Numbered from the stretch's first letter, positions 1-7,942 are shown. The stretch is 9,538 nucleotides of DNA from Acidobacteriota bacterium (GCA_020199975.1 JAIVJP010000006.1:1-9538); one strand, 5' to 3'. A program made the numbers and translations. The notes: a model not told the origin generated them from the sequence alone.

Positions 1-1
1 C

Positions 2-262
2 GCATTAGCAGGGAAAAGAGGGGAAGCACAGAAGCATCTGGACGAGCTGCTAAAGCTCTCGAAAGAGAGATGGGTGTCGCCCGCTCTAATCGGGATGATC
101 TATGCAGCTCTTGGTGACAATGATAAGGCGTTCGCGTGGCTTGACGAGGCAGACAAAGCTCACGACTTAAGCATAGTACGTATCAAGAGCGATCCCCGAT
201 TCGCCAGCCTGCGTTCAGATCCGCGGTTCGACGAGCTCGTACGTCGCGTCGGTATCCCTTAA
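2..262 (+). CDS. TPR-repeat protein, C-terminal fragment (5' end outside window)
   Basis: The frame is open from the window's first bases to the TAA at 260-262, giving 86 residues of a protein whose start is missing. A GTG at 74 could serve as a start, but the upstream residues (KRGEAQKHLDELLKLSKERW) continue the same helical repeat pattern, so truncation by the window edge is much more likely. The segment ALIGMIYAALGDNDKAFAWLDEADKA has the small/large residue pattern of a tetratricopeptide helix pair. The ending DPRFASLRSDPRFDELVRRVGIP matches the C-terminal signature I associate with acidobacterial kinase-TPR or winged-helix-TPR proteins. The N-terminal effector domain cannot be seen, so the role is probably signalling or scaffolding but not determinable. 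It lies 70 bases upstream of a Ser/Thr kinase on the same strand, so tandem signalling genes or an operon are plausible. Confidence 0.8.
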   Translation, partial: ALAGKRGEAQKHLDELLKLSKERWVSPALIGMIYAALGDNDKAFAWLDEADKAHDLSIVRIKSDPRFASLRSDPRFDELVRRVGIP

Positions 263-332
263 TAATGGAAGCCGTTCGTTTGCGAAATGCTGCGAAAGGC
301 AATACACAAGCTGACAGTTGCGCCTACGGACG

Positions 333-3020
333 ATGACCACAGCCCCAGGAACAAAGCTCGGTCGCTATGAAATCCGCTCGCAGCTTGGCGCAGGCGGCAT
401 GGGTGAGGTTTACTTAGCTCGTGATCCGAAGATTAACCGTGACGTGGCGATCAAAGTCCTCCCCGCTGCTTTCTCCTCAGACTCAGAACGACTGCGCCGC
501 TTCGAGCAGGAAGCGCAGGCGGCAGGTGCGCTCAACCACCCAAACATCCTCTCAATCTATGATGTGGATACACACGACGGCTCGCCGTACGTCGTCTCAG
601 AACTGCTCGAAGGGGAGACGCTGCGTGAGCAGTTGAAGGGCACTGCGCTCTCTGTCCGGAAGGCAATTGACTACGCCCTCCAGATCGCTTCGGGGCTTGC
701 GGCAGCGCACGAGAAGGGCATCGTGCATCGCGACCTGAAGCCCGAGAACCTCTTCGTTACGAAAGACGGGCGGGTAAAGATTTTGGACTTCGGTCTCGCT
801 AAGCTAGTCGAGCCGAGGAACGGAAGCGAAGTTCGCACTGACCTACCGACGCGCAAGCTCAATACAGATCCGGGCACGGCAGTGGGCACGGTCGGGTACA
901 TGTCGCCGGAGCAGGTCAGAGGGCAGAGGGTTGATCATCGTTCGGACATCTTCTCACTGGGCGTGATTCTTTACGAGATGCTTTCAGGCGAGCGTGCCTT
1001 TCGCGGGGACTCGGCGATTGAGACGCTCAATGCGATTCTGAAGGAAGACCCGCTGGGACTGTCTGAATCGAACAGTCAGATCCATCCCGCGCTTGAGCGC
1101 GTCGTGATGCACTGTTTGGAGAAGAGTCCGGAGCAGAGATTTCAATCGGCGAGAGATGTGGCCTTTGCTCTGGAAGCTTTGAGCGGATTGTCATCAAGTC
1201 GGACGATGACAGCCGCTTTGCCTCTGACAGCGGGGCGGCCTAAGAACCGTGAGAGGGTCGCGTGGATATTCGCCGGCGTCTGCTTGCTTGGGCTGCTGGC
1301 GGCGCTGCCTTTTGCTATTGCGTATTTACGCCCTACTCCAGTAGACGAACGCGTACTCAAGCTTTCGGTGTTGCCGCCTGAGAAGGTGAACATGACCGGA
1401 ATAGTGCCGGTCATGGCCCTTTCACCCGATGGTCGTCGCCTGGCGTTTTTCGCCTCTTCTGAAGGCCAGAATCTTCTCTGGGTGCGCTCTCTTGATTCGC
1501 TCTCAGCACAAGCGCTTCCTGGAACCGAGGGTGCTTCGGGCGCTTCTTCTCTTTTTTGGTCCCCAGATAGTCGCTTTATCGGGTTTTTCGCCGGAGGGAA
1601 GATCAAGAAGATTGATGCATCAGGCGGGCCTCCTCAAACTCTGTGCGATGCGGCGGCGGAAAGTCGCGGTGGCACATGGAATCGAGACGGAGTAATTGTC
1701 TTTGCACTTGATGCTTTCGGTCCACTTTATCGGGTCTCGGCGGCGGGCGGCGAGCCGATACCGGTCACGGCGCTCGATCAATCACGTTTGGAGACTTCTC
1801 ATCGCTGGCCATACTTCCTATCTGACGGTCGCCACTTCCTCTATTTTGTGCGCACCAGCCAAGCTGAAAGCGGAGGGATATTCGTCGGCTCGCTTGATGG
1901 GAAAGAAACGAAGCGGTTGCTACCCACCACTTTAAACGCGGCGTACGCGCCTCCGGGCTTTCTGCTCTTCTTGCGGAACGAGACGCTGATCGCGCAGCGG
2001 TTCGACGCCGATGAGCTTCAACTCACCGGCGAACCATTTCCCATCGCCGAACGCGTGGCATTTAACCCAGGGCTTAGTCGCGGGGCATTTTCCGTCTCAG
2101 AAAACGGCGTGCTGGCTTATCGCAGCGGGAGCGGCCAGATTAACCAACCCCTCTGGTTTGATCGTGGAGGCAAACAGATTGGGTCGCTCGGCGCAGCTGG
2201 TCTTTACTTTACTCTCCGGCTGTCACCTGATGAAACGCGAGCTGCGGTTGACCTCACAGATACCCAAACGGGAACGGAGGACATCTGGCTATTCGACTTG
2301 TCTCGCGGCATCCCTTCGCGATTCACGACCGATCCGGCGAACGACTCGAATCCCCTCTGGTCGCCTGATGGAAGCCGCATCGTCTTCACCTCAAACCGCG
2401 AAGGCGTAAGGAATCTTTATCAAAAAATTGCGAGCGGCGGCGGGAATGAGGAAGTGCTGCTCAAGTCAACTGAGGAGAAAGTACCGGACGACTGGTCTTC
2501 GGACGGACAGTTCATTGTCTATCAAACCATCAATCGGAAAACAAAATGGGATTTGTGGGTGTTACCGATGTCCGGGGACCGCCAACCATTTCCGTTTTTG
2601 CAAACGGAGTTCAACGAACAGGCGGCCCAATTCTCACCAGACGGAAAATGGATTGCTTACAGTTCGGACGAGTCGGGAGCGCCGGAGGTCTACGTTCAGA
2701 CATTCCCGGCCTCTGGTGGCAGGTGGCGGGTCTCGACGGACGGTGGACGCCAGCCGAGATGGAGGCGCGACGGCAAAGAGCTTTTCTACATCACCGCCGA
2801 TGGAAAACTCATGGTGGTGGATGTAAAGCTGGGAGCCACATTCGAGGCAGATGTTCCTCAGACGCTCTTCGGCACGCGCGTCCTTACTCTGCCAAGTTTC
2901 AGGAATCAGTACGCGGTTACTGCCGACGGGCAGCGCTTTCTCATTAACTTAATGATTGAAGAAACAAGCGCCACCCCGATCAGCATCGTGGTGAACTGGA
3001 CCGCGGACTTGAAGCACTAA
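333..3020 (+). CDS. Transmembrane Ser/Thr protein kinase with C-terminal PD40 (TolB/WD40-like) propeller
   Basis: Predicted 895-residue Hanks-type receptor kinase. The cytoplasmic kinase domain spans about residues 12-275: glycine loop LGAGGMGEVY with glycines at 19, 21, 22 and 24, the ATP-anchoring Lys41 in VAIKVL, the HRDLKPEN catalytic loop (Asp134, Asn139; an RD kinase), DFG at 152-154, a Thr-containing activation segment ending GTVGYMSPE (191-193), and DHRSDIFSLGVILYEML. All catalytic residues are present, so it should be active. One membrane helix (about 309-332) follows a basic linker. The rest, about 340-895, is a beta-propeller of PD40-type strands such as LSPDGRRLAFF, WSPDGSRIVFTS and FSPDGKWIAYSS, probably outside the cytoplasmic membrane and acting as a sensor or protein-binding domain. 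I chose the ATG at 333 over a TTG at 318 because family members begin just before PGTxLGRYEI. The ligand and substrates are unknown. This architecture is abundant in Acidobacteriota. Confidence 0.93.
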   Translation: MTTAPGTKLGRYEIRSQLGAGGMGEVYLARDPKINRDVAIKVLPAAFSSDSERLRRFEQEAQAAGALNHPNILSIYDVDTHDGSPYVVSELLEGETLREQLKGTALSVRKAIDYALQIASGLAAAHEKGIVHRDLKPENLFVTKDGRVKILDFGLAKLVEPRNGSEVRTDLPTRKLNTDPGTAVGTVGYMSPEQVRGQRVDHRSDIFSLGVILYEMLSGERAFRGDSAIETLNAILKEDPLGLSESNSQIHPALERVVMHCLEKSPEQRFQSARDVAFALEALSGLSSSRTMTAALPLTAGRPKNRERVAWIFAGVCLLGLLAALPFAIAYLRPTPVDERVLKLSVLPPEKVNMTGIVPVMALSPDGRRLAFFASSEGQNLLWVRSLDSLSAQALPGTEGASGASSLFWSPDSRFIGFFAGGKIKKIDASGGPPQTLCDAAAESRGGTWNRDGVIVFALDAFGPLYRVSAAGGEPIPVTALDQSRLETSHRWPYFLSDGRHFLYFVRTSQAESGGIFVGSLDGKETKRLLPTTLNAAYAPPGFLLFLRNETLIAQRFDADELQLTGEPFPIAERVAFNPGLSRGAFSVSENGVLAYRSGSGQINQPLWFDRGGKQIGSLGAAGLYFTLRLSPDETRAAVDLTDTQTGTEDIWLFDLSRGIPSRFTTDPANDSNPLWSPDGSRIVFTSNREGVRNLYQKIASGGGNEEVLLKSTEEKVPDDWSSDGQFIVYQTINRKTKWDLWVLPMSGDRQPFPFLQTEFNEQAAQFSPDGKWIAYSSDESGAPEVYVQTFPASGGRWRVSTDGGRQPRWRRDGKELFYITADGKLMVVDVKLGATFEADVPQTLFGTRVLTLPSFRNQYAVTADGQRFLINLMIEETSATPISIVVNWTADLKH

Positions 3021-3057
3021 CGTAGTCTCGCCGCATCCTGCCGCTAAAATCTCGCAT

Positions 3058-3087
3058 CCTCAAATTTGCAGGCAACCCGATTTGAGG
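3058..3087 (+). terminator. Hairpin after the kinase gene, doubtful terminator
   Basis: CCTCAAAT (3058-3065) and ATTTGAGG (3080-3087) form a perfect 8-bp stem with a 14-base loop, starting 37 bases after the kinase stop codon. The position suits a transcript end. However, no T-run follows (the next bases are GGAGTAAAATC) and the stem is AT-rich, so a classic Rho-independent terminator is not supported. It could be an mRNA 3'-end stabiliser or chance. Confidence 0.25.
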
Positions 3088-3349
3088 GGAGTAAAATCTG
3101 CCATGTTTACAACGCCTCGCTTTCGACTGATGGGGATTGGCAAGCGCCCGGTTCCATCATCGTTAGCTTCATCCCCCCTCTCCGCCAACCGGTCTCTCTA
3201 CAGGAAAGCAAGGACTCAATCATTTCGAGTAGATTTCTTAATTGAGGCAACGAATCAATTTCGGCGTAAATTCTTGATGAGTCAATTCATTCCATTGCCA
3301 CAAGCCGCGTTTTCCGCGATAATCCGAGCGGAGCTTTCATTTCAGGTTG

Positions 3350-3355
3350 AAGGAA
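3350..3355 (+). promoter_or_regulatory. Ribosome binding site fixing the CDF transporter start
   Basis: AAGGAA lies 7 bases before the ATG at 3363 and directly follows an in-frame TGA at 3348-3350. No other standard start codon exists between that stop and 3363. The site therefore supports a start at 3363 even though the resulting N-terminus is shorter than is usual for the family. Confidence 0.6.
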
Positions 3356-3362
3356 TCTGTCG

Positions 3363-4310
3363 ATGCTGGCAGTGCTCGGCGCGCTCTTTGCCAATGGGAT
3401 TATCACAGTCCTGAAGTTTATCGCGGCTGTTATCACCGGCTCATCCGGCATGATGGCTGAAGCGCTGCACTCGTTTGCAGATACTACGAATCAGGTGTTT
3501 CTGCTTCTGGGTCTGCGGTTTTACAAGCGTCCGGCTTCTGGGAAACATCCATTCGGTTACGGGAAAGAGCGCTTCTTCTGGTCGTTCATCGCAGCGATAT
3601 TCATTTTCGGGGTTGGCGCGACTTATGCGATTTACGAAGGCGTCGTCAAGCTGTCCCATCCGCATCCGCCAGAAAACTTGAAATGGGCCTACTGGGTGCT
3701 GGCCATCTCGTTTGTGCTGGAAGCCGGTTCAATCTGCCTGGCAGTTTATCAGGAGGTAAAAGAGGCGCACCACGAGGGCCTGACGTTCTTTGCATATCTT
3801 CGCGAATCGAAAGATCCAACAGCGAAGACCGTAATCTTCGAAGATTCGGCGGCCTTACTCGGAATTGTGATCGCCGGCGTGGGAATCTATCTCACGGACC
3901 ACCACACTGGTCCGGGTGATGGCGCCTACTGGGATGGACTGGCGTCGATTGTGATTGGCTTGATTCTGGCCGTGGTGGCCTTTGTGCTGGCCCGATCGTC
4001 ACGCGGTTTGTTGTTAGGTGAAGCCGCAAATGCCAAGAAGGTTACTGCTATCAAGGAAGCGATTGAAAGTCACCCTAACGTTGTTAAGGTGGTTGAACTA
4101 CTGACGATGCACCTGGCTCCGAAACAGATTTTGATTAACGCGCACGTGAATCTGCGGGATGAACTAGTTACAGGTGACATAGTCCAGACAATTGAAGAGG
4201 TTGAGGATTTGATCAGGCGAGCAGAACCAAAAGTAGAGATGATTTTTCTGGAGGCTGCTCGCCAGAGCGAGAGTACCGAGCTCGACGTCGTACCGGAGCA
4301 CATCGGCTGA
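3363..4310 (+). CDS. Cation diffusion facilitator family transporter, ZnT9-like branch
   Basis: A 315-residue inner-membrane divalent metal transporter, probably a proton-coupled antiporter; the metal (Zn2+ or similar) is not provable from sequence. Hydrophobic segments lie at about 2-24, 42-54, 71-91, 107-129, 158-178 and 190-212, the six-helix CDF plan. A soluble domain from about 220 to 300 (VTAIKEAIESHPNVVKVVELLTMHLAP) matches the cytoplasmic dimerisation fold. Helix 2 carries the metal motif HSFAD (His36, Asp40), followed by the loop motif HPFGYGKERFFWSF. Helix 5 reads FEDSAALLG (Glu160, Asp161) instead of the canonical HxxxD, and is preceded by LRESKDPT. This is the pattern I associate with the SLC30A9/ZnT9-like branch. 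Only one residue precedes helix 1, where relatives usually have about 10, but the ribosome binding site and upstream stop support this start. It has its own gap on both sides and is probably transcribed independently. Confidence 0.88.
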   Translation: MLAVLGALFANGIITVLKFIAAVITGSSGMMAEALHSFADTTNQVFLLLGLRFYKRPASGKHPFGYGKERFFWSFIAAIFIFGVGATYAIYEGVVKLSHPHPPENLKWAYWVLAISFVLEAGSICLAVYQEVKEAHHEGLTFFAYLRESKDPTAKTVIFEDSAALLGIVIAGVGIYLTDHHTGPGDGAYWDGLASIVIGLILAVVAFVLARSSRGLLLGEAANAKKVTAIKEAIESHPNVVKVVELLTMHLAPKQILINAHVNLRDELVTGDIVQTIEEVEDLIRRAEPKVEMIFLEAARQSESTELDVVPEHIG

Positions 4311-4400
4311 TAGGGACATGGTATTCGCACCTCATCGGAGCTGCCCCGCTGGGGGACCCCGCTTCGATTACGGTTTGGTGAAACTAAATTGGCGCTTCTG

Positions 4401-4419
4401 AATCGCAAATCGCAAGTCC
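4401..4419 (+). repeat. Short AATCGCAAATC-type repeat before cdaA
   Basis: AATCGCAAATCGCAAGTCC is a near-perfect tandem of a 7-base AATCGCA unit, ending 18 bases before the cdaA ATG. Its first 11 bases are identical to 5360-5370 in front of ybbR, and it resembles the AATCGGC units before aroB. Orientation relative to the downstream gene is the same in all three places. The unit is short, so its function and mobility are unknown. Confidence 0.5.
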
Positions 4420-4437
4420 TGAGTTTGAAAACAAGAG

Positions 4438-5295
4438 ATGTTGCTACTACTGCCATACACGGAGTACCTCGGAAGGCTCGGTGAGCCGCGTAACATCGCG
4501 GATATCATCGTTGTCTTCTTGGTCGTGTATGCAGTTTTGAAACTGGTCCGTGGGACCCGTGCCGCTCCCATGGCGGCGGGAATCGGAGCTTTCGCCCTCC
4601 TTTACTGGCTCGCAGCAAAACAGGAATTAGCAACCCTTGAATTCATCCTGCGCGGCGGTCTGCTCTACATCGGCGTAGCAATCATCGTACTCTTCCAATC
4701 GGAAATCAGGCAGGCCCTGATCTCTTTTGGCAATCGGTTCCGCATGCCTTTCACCCGTCGTTACCAGGGTCAGTTTGGCGAAGGTGTGTATGACGAGATC
4801 GTTCTCGCCGCGACGACGCTGGCTTCCACCAAGACCGGCGCCTTAATTGTGATCGAGCGCAAACTAGGATTGAGGAATGTGACCGAAGGCGGCGTCAAGC
4901 TGGATGCCGAACTGAGTTATGACTTGCTGGTCAGTATTTTTAATCCCGCTTCGCCTCTTCACGACGGTGCCGTTGTGGTGCGACGCCATCGCATCGCCGC
5001 CGCTTCGTGCTTTCTGCCACTAACTTTGAACCCGCGTCTCTCCAGAGATCTGGGCACGCGGCACCGCGCGGCGATCGGCGTTACCGAAGATACTGACGCC
5101 GTTGCCGTGGTAGTCTCGGAAGAAACGGGACTGATCTCCTTTATTAAGGGTGGTCAAATAAAGCGTGGACTCGACGCCACCAAACTCCGCGCGGCTATCT
5201 TTCAAGCACTCGAGGTCGCGCCGAAGCGTGAGAAGGAGAAAGAGTCAGAACAGCTCGAATCGGAAGCGGAAACTAAAGAAGTGGCCCCCATCTGA
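4438..5295 (+). CDS. cdaA: Diadenylate cyclase CdaA (c-di-AMP synthase, DisA_N domain)
   Basis: Condenses two ATP into cyclic di-AMP at the cytoplasmic membrane; 285 residues, close to the family's usual 270-280. Three hydrophobic N-terminal helices (about 19-37, 44-60 and 72-87) end in LFQSEIRQAL, the usual CdaA join to the cyclase domain. The DAC domain (about 115-240) shows GALIVIERK, KLDAELSYDLLVSIFNPASPLHDGA with the catalytic DGA at 176-178, IAAASCFLPL, and GTRHRAAIG with the RHR nucleotide-binding motif at 208-210, then VVSEETG. All key residues are intact, so it should be active. The tail from 262 is rich in Lys and Glu and probably disordered. The ATG at 4438 is the natural start for the family, although the preceding ACAAGAG is only a weak ribosome binding site. 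It heads the cdaA-ybbR-glmM cluster. Confidence 0.96.
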   Translation: MLLLLPYTEYLGRLGEPRNIADIIVVFLVVYAVLKLVRGTRAAPMAAGIGAFALLYWLAAKQELATLEFILRGGLLYIGVAIIVLFQSEIRQALISFGNRFRMPFTRRYQGQFGEGVYDEIVLAATTLASTKTGALIVIERKLGLRNVTEGGVKLDAELSYDLLVSIFNPASPLHDGAVVVRRHRIAAASCFLPLTLNPRLSRDLGTRHRAAIGVTEDTDAVAVVVSEETGLISFIKGGQIKRGLDATKLRAAIFQALEVAPKREKEKESEQLESEAETKEVAPI

Positions 5296-5392
5296 TTTTA
5301 GATTTTTAATTTTAGGTTTTTGATTTTCATTTGCTAAGTCCGAGGATAAACCTCGCTCCAATCGCAAATCACAAATCAAAAATCTAAGATCG
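5294..5392. repeat. Imperfect palindromic element between cdaA and ybbR
   Basis: The 131-base gap is almost filled by a T-rich left arm and an A-rich right arm around a small hairpin. CGAGG (5341-5345) and CCTCG (5351-5355) form a 5-bp stem with loop ATAAA. Further out, ATTTGC (5329-5334) pairs with GCAAAT (5364-5369), and TTAGATTTTT (5298-5307) pairs perfectly with AAAAATCTAA (5378-5387). The left arm is about 10 bases longer, so pairing is interrupted. The right arm begins AATCGCAAATC, identical to the repeat before cdaA. No T-run follows, so termination is not expected and read-through into ybbR seems likely. It could be a small dispersed repeat or a processing/stability element. Confidence 0.6.
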
Positions 5393-5426
5393 TGAATCAG
5401 CAATTAAGAAATCGGAAATACCCTTT

Positions 5427-6398
5427 ATGCCTTTTCAGGATGTTGATGAGACAGATGTAGTTGAGGTCCCGCGCCCACCGACGGCGCTCGAGCGGGGAGC
5501 GCGCAAGATATTCGTGGAAGACTGGAGCCTTAAGCTGTTGGCTTTGGCGATCACGCTGATCCTGTGGTTTGCAGTGACGGGCCAGAACCAGCCGTTAACT
5601 ATTCGAACCGGCGTGCAGCTCAATTTAATCAGGCCGAGCAATCTGGATATTAGTAACGATCCTCCCAGAACCGTGGAAGTGGTCCTGACGGGTAGCCGGC
5701 CAAACCTCCAGAGTCTCAGCCCGCTGGATTTGGTCGCTACCGTTGATGTCAGCGACCACTTGGCAGGCGAGCGGGTAATTAGGCTTTCGCTCGATCGCGT
5801 GACCATGCAGCTTCCCGATGGGGTGAAGATTGAATCCTTTCAGCCGAGCACAATTCCTGTTCGCCTGGAGCCGCGCATGGAACGCCAGGTCCCCGTTGAG
5901 GTGAAGACGGAAGGCAAACCGGCAGACGGCTACGAGGTCTATGGAATTAATCCGGCGCAGATGACCGTGAGAGTTCGCGGGCCGGCGAGCAGAATTGAAG
6001 CGTTGCAGACAGCTCCGACTGAAACTATTTCTCTGTCGGGTAGAAAAGAGAGTTTTACAGCTTCTCGAGTTGCGATCGACATTCCCGATCAGAAGATTGA
6101 CGTACTGGATCCCTTAGTGGATCTCGCGGTCGAGGTGGGAGAAAAGCGGACCGAGAAGAGTTTCAGCGGCGTTGCAGCTCGATCCATCAGCGGTGTTGAG
6201 GTCCGGCCGGCAACCGCGGAGGTTACTTTGGCAGGGCCGGCGTCTGTGCTTTCCCAGTTGCGTCCTGAAGATGTGAAGGTGGTGGTCGATATGGCAACCA
6301 CTGGTGGAAGTGTGGCGGCTTTGGAACTCCCGCCGGCCGTTAAGGATCGGGTCAAGTTGCTGTCGGTCAGGCCTTCACAATTCTCCTTGATCAGGTAG
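5427..6398 (+). CDS. ybbR: YbbR-domain membrane-anchored protein (CdaR-like regulator of CdaA)
   Basis: A 323-residue protein with one N-terminal membrane helix (about 34-51, LKLLALAITLILWFAVTG), preceded by the typical EDWSLKLLAL lead-in, and a long extracytoplasmic part. That part holds three YbbR-type beta repeats at about 59-147, 154-237 and 243-322, recognisable by recurring P..V.V...G and VRVRGP / VTLAGPAS elements. In Firmicutes the neighbour CdaR binds CdaA and modulates c-di-AMP production; the same role is inferred here from gene order and domain content. The ATG at 5427 has only GGAAA (5414-5418) as a modest ribosome binding site, but the family N-terminus fits. glmM starts 19 bases after its stop, so those two are almost certainly co-transcribed. 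The gap to cdaA is longer and filled by a palindromic repeat. Confidence 0.92.
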   Translation: MPFQDVDETDVVEVPRPPTALERGARKIFVEDWSLKLLALAITLILWFAVTGQNQPLTIRTGVQLNLIRPSNLDISNDPPRTVEVVLTGSRPNLQSLSPLDLVATVDVSDHLAGERVIRLSLDRVTMQLPDGVKIESFQPSTIPVRLEPRMERQVPVEVKTEGKPADGYEVYGINPAQMTVRVRGPASRIEALQTAPTETISLSGRKESFTASRVAIDIPDQKIDVLDPLVDLAVEVGEKRTEKSFSGVAARSISGVEVRPATAEVTLAGPASVLSQLRPEDVKVVVDMATTGGSVAALELPPAVKDRVKLLSVRPSQFSLIR

Positions 6399-6417
6399 TA
6401 GTACTCGAGACTATCCA

Positions 6418-7794
6418 ATGTCCACTCCGAGAAGAAAACTTTTTGGCACTGATGGTGTGCGCGGTGAGGCGGGCCGTTTTCCGCTGGATGCTGACACCCT
6501 CCGAACCGTGGGGACATCGCTGACCGCCCATTTTCGGCAAAGACTGGGCCGTATCCCGGTAATAGTAGTCGGGCGAGACACGCGGGAATCGGGTGGGTGG
6601 TTAGAACGATCGTTAATCGAGGGTGCACGTGAAGCAGGTGCAGAATGCAAGTCCGCCGGAGTGATTACCACGCCCGGCGTCGCCTTCCTTGCGCGCACAC
6701 TCCCGGCGGATGCGGGGGTGGTGATCAGCGCGTCCCACAATGCCTATCAAGATAACGGCTTCAAGATATTTGCCCCCTCGGGACGGAAGTTGGACGACGA
6801 GACGGAACGTCTTATCGAAGCCGACATCCTGGCGAGAACTGAAAAGAAATCGCCTGCACTTGCCGTTGAGATCCGCTCACAAGGCGAAGACCTAGCGTCT
6901 GACTTACGGTCTCGCTATTTGGATTTTCTTCAGCACGAAATCGCTCAGGGACTATCCCTGAATAATCAAACCATAGTAGTCGACGCCGCAAACGGCGCCG
7001 CTTCAGGACTTGCTCCGCATCTGCTCAAGCGGTTGGGAGCGAGCGTTGTGGCCATCAATGACAAGCCTGACGGTCGCAACATCAATCGTGATTGCGGGTC
7101 GCTCCACATTGAAGCGCTGCAGCAGAAGGTTATCGCCGCGGGTGCAGATATCGGTGTTGCCTTTGACGGCGACGCAGACCGCTCTCTTTTTGTCGACGCC
7201 AAAGGCCGATTTGTAGATGGCGACGCCACGTTGTGGGCATTGGGTAAATACATGCATGACCGCGGTCAGTTGAGTAATGGCTTGGTGGTCGCCACGGTAA
7301 TGAGCAACTTCGGTTTGGAAATCGCGTTGCGCTCCAGAGGGTTGCAATTATTGCGTACGGATGTGGGCGATAAGTATGTGCTAGAGGAACTGATGCGCTC
7401 GGGAGCAGGCCTTGGTGGTGAACAGTCCGGTCACATCATTTTCCCGCACTTAAGTCTAGCCGGGGACGGTTTAATAACAACGCTGTGCCTGCTGCGGGCG
7501 GTGCGCGACGAAGGAAAGCCGCTGCATGATCTGACCGCAGGATTCCACCGCTATCCGCAGGTGCTGGTGAATGTAAAGGTCAGGGAAAAGCGACCCTTCG
7601 TAGAGGTGGAGCAAATCCAGAAATTGGCGCAGGAAACCGAGTCCCAGCTCGGCGACGGGGGCAGGCTGCTATTGCGCTACTCGGGCACCGAACCTCTGGC
7701 TCGAGTGATGATTGAAGGTCGCGATCAGGCGATGATAGAAGCGTATGCAAGAAATCTTGCGATAGTGATTCAGCAGACGCTTGGTGCAAGGTAG
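6418..7794 (+). CDS. glmM: Phosphoglucosamine mutase GlmM
   Basis: Converts glucosamine-6-phosphate to glucosamine-1-phosphate in the cytoplasm, on the route to UDP-N-acetylglucosamine for peptidoglycan and lipopolysaccharide. The 458 residues carry the four alpha-phosphohexomutase domains. Signatures in order: KLFGTDGVRGEAG at the N-terminus, the phosphoserine loop VVISASHNAYQDNG (Ser106 is the expected phosphorylated residue), the Mg2+ loop DGDADR (250-255), the sugar-binding GGEQSGHI (333-340), and the phosphate-binding RYSGTEPLARVMIEG (420-434). The loop has Ala where many GlmM proteins have Pro after SASHN, a tolerated change. Length and motifs favour GlmM over phosphomannomutase, and the cdaA-ybbR context settles it. 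The ATG at 6418 has no strong Shine-Dalgarno sequence and may rely on translational coupling with ybbR 19 bases upstream. Confidence 0.97.
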   Translation: MSTPRRKLFGTDGVRGEAGRFPLDADTLRTVGTSLTAHFRQRLGRIPVIVVGRDTRESGGWLERSLIEGAREAGAECKSAGVITTPGVAFLARTLPADAGVVISASHNAYQDNGFKIFAPSGRKLDDETERLIEADILARTEKKSPALAVEIRSQGEDLASDLRSRYLDFLQHEIAQGLSLNNQTIVVDAANGAASGLAPHLLKRLGASVVAINDKPDGRNINRDCGSLHIEALQQKVIAAGADIGVAFDGDADRSLFVDAKGRFVDGDATLWALGKYMHDRGQLSNGLVVATVMSNFGLEIALRSRGLQLLRTDVGDKYVLEELMRSGAGLGGEQSGHIIFPHLSLAGDGLITTLCLLRAVRDEGKPLHDLTAGFHRYPQVLVNVKVREKRPFVEVEQIQKLAQETESQLGDGGRLLLRYSGTEPLARVMIEGRDQAMIEAYARNLAIVIQQTLGAR

Positions 7795-7942
7795 CCTTTG
7801 TCAATGCAAGTTCTACACAGCAACTACTGAAAATTCCTCATCGTTTTTGGACCTGGAATGCGCCTGGGCCAGTTAGCCGATAAGCCGCTTCTACCAGTTC
7901 CAAATAAAAACCAAAGAAACAGCAGTTTTAGAAAATGATCTC

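Larger units (their letters stand above)
3021..3362. other. 342-base gap between kinase and CDF gene; no convincing gene
   Basis: The stretch holds a hairpin at 3058-3087, described separately, and the ribosome binding site of the next gene at 3350-3355. A weak promoter guess for the transporter gene is TTGAGG at 3242 and TAAATT at 3267, but the 19-base spacer makes it unconvincing. An open frame from ATG 3103 runs to 3414 and would overlap the transporter by 52 bases. Its translation resembles no family I know and is low-complexity, so I do not call it. Confidence 0.5.

Noticed and set aside
1142..1606. Minus-strand open frame of 154 codons inside the kinase gene
   Set aside because: It lies opposite a gene with clear domain motifs; long antisense frames are expected here from GC-biased codon use. 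The same applies to other antisense frames in cdaA, ybbR, glmM and aroB.
3103..3414. Open frame of about 103 codons with GAGGGGAG upstream, ahead of the CDF gene
   Set aside because: It resembles no family, is rich in Ser/Arg with no domain pattern, overlaps the well-supported CDF start by 52 bases in another frame, and its ribosome binding site is about 11 bases away.
4341..4363. C/G-rich stretch after the CDF gene as a terminator
   Set aside because: CCCC-GCT-GGGG gives only a 4-bp stem, alternative pairings compete, and no T-run follows.
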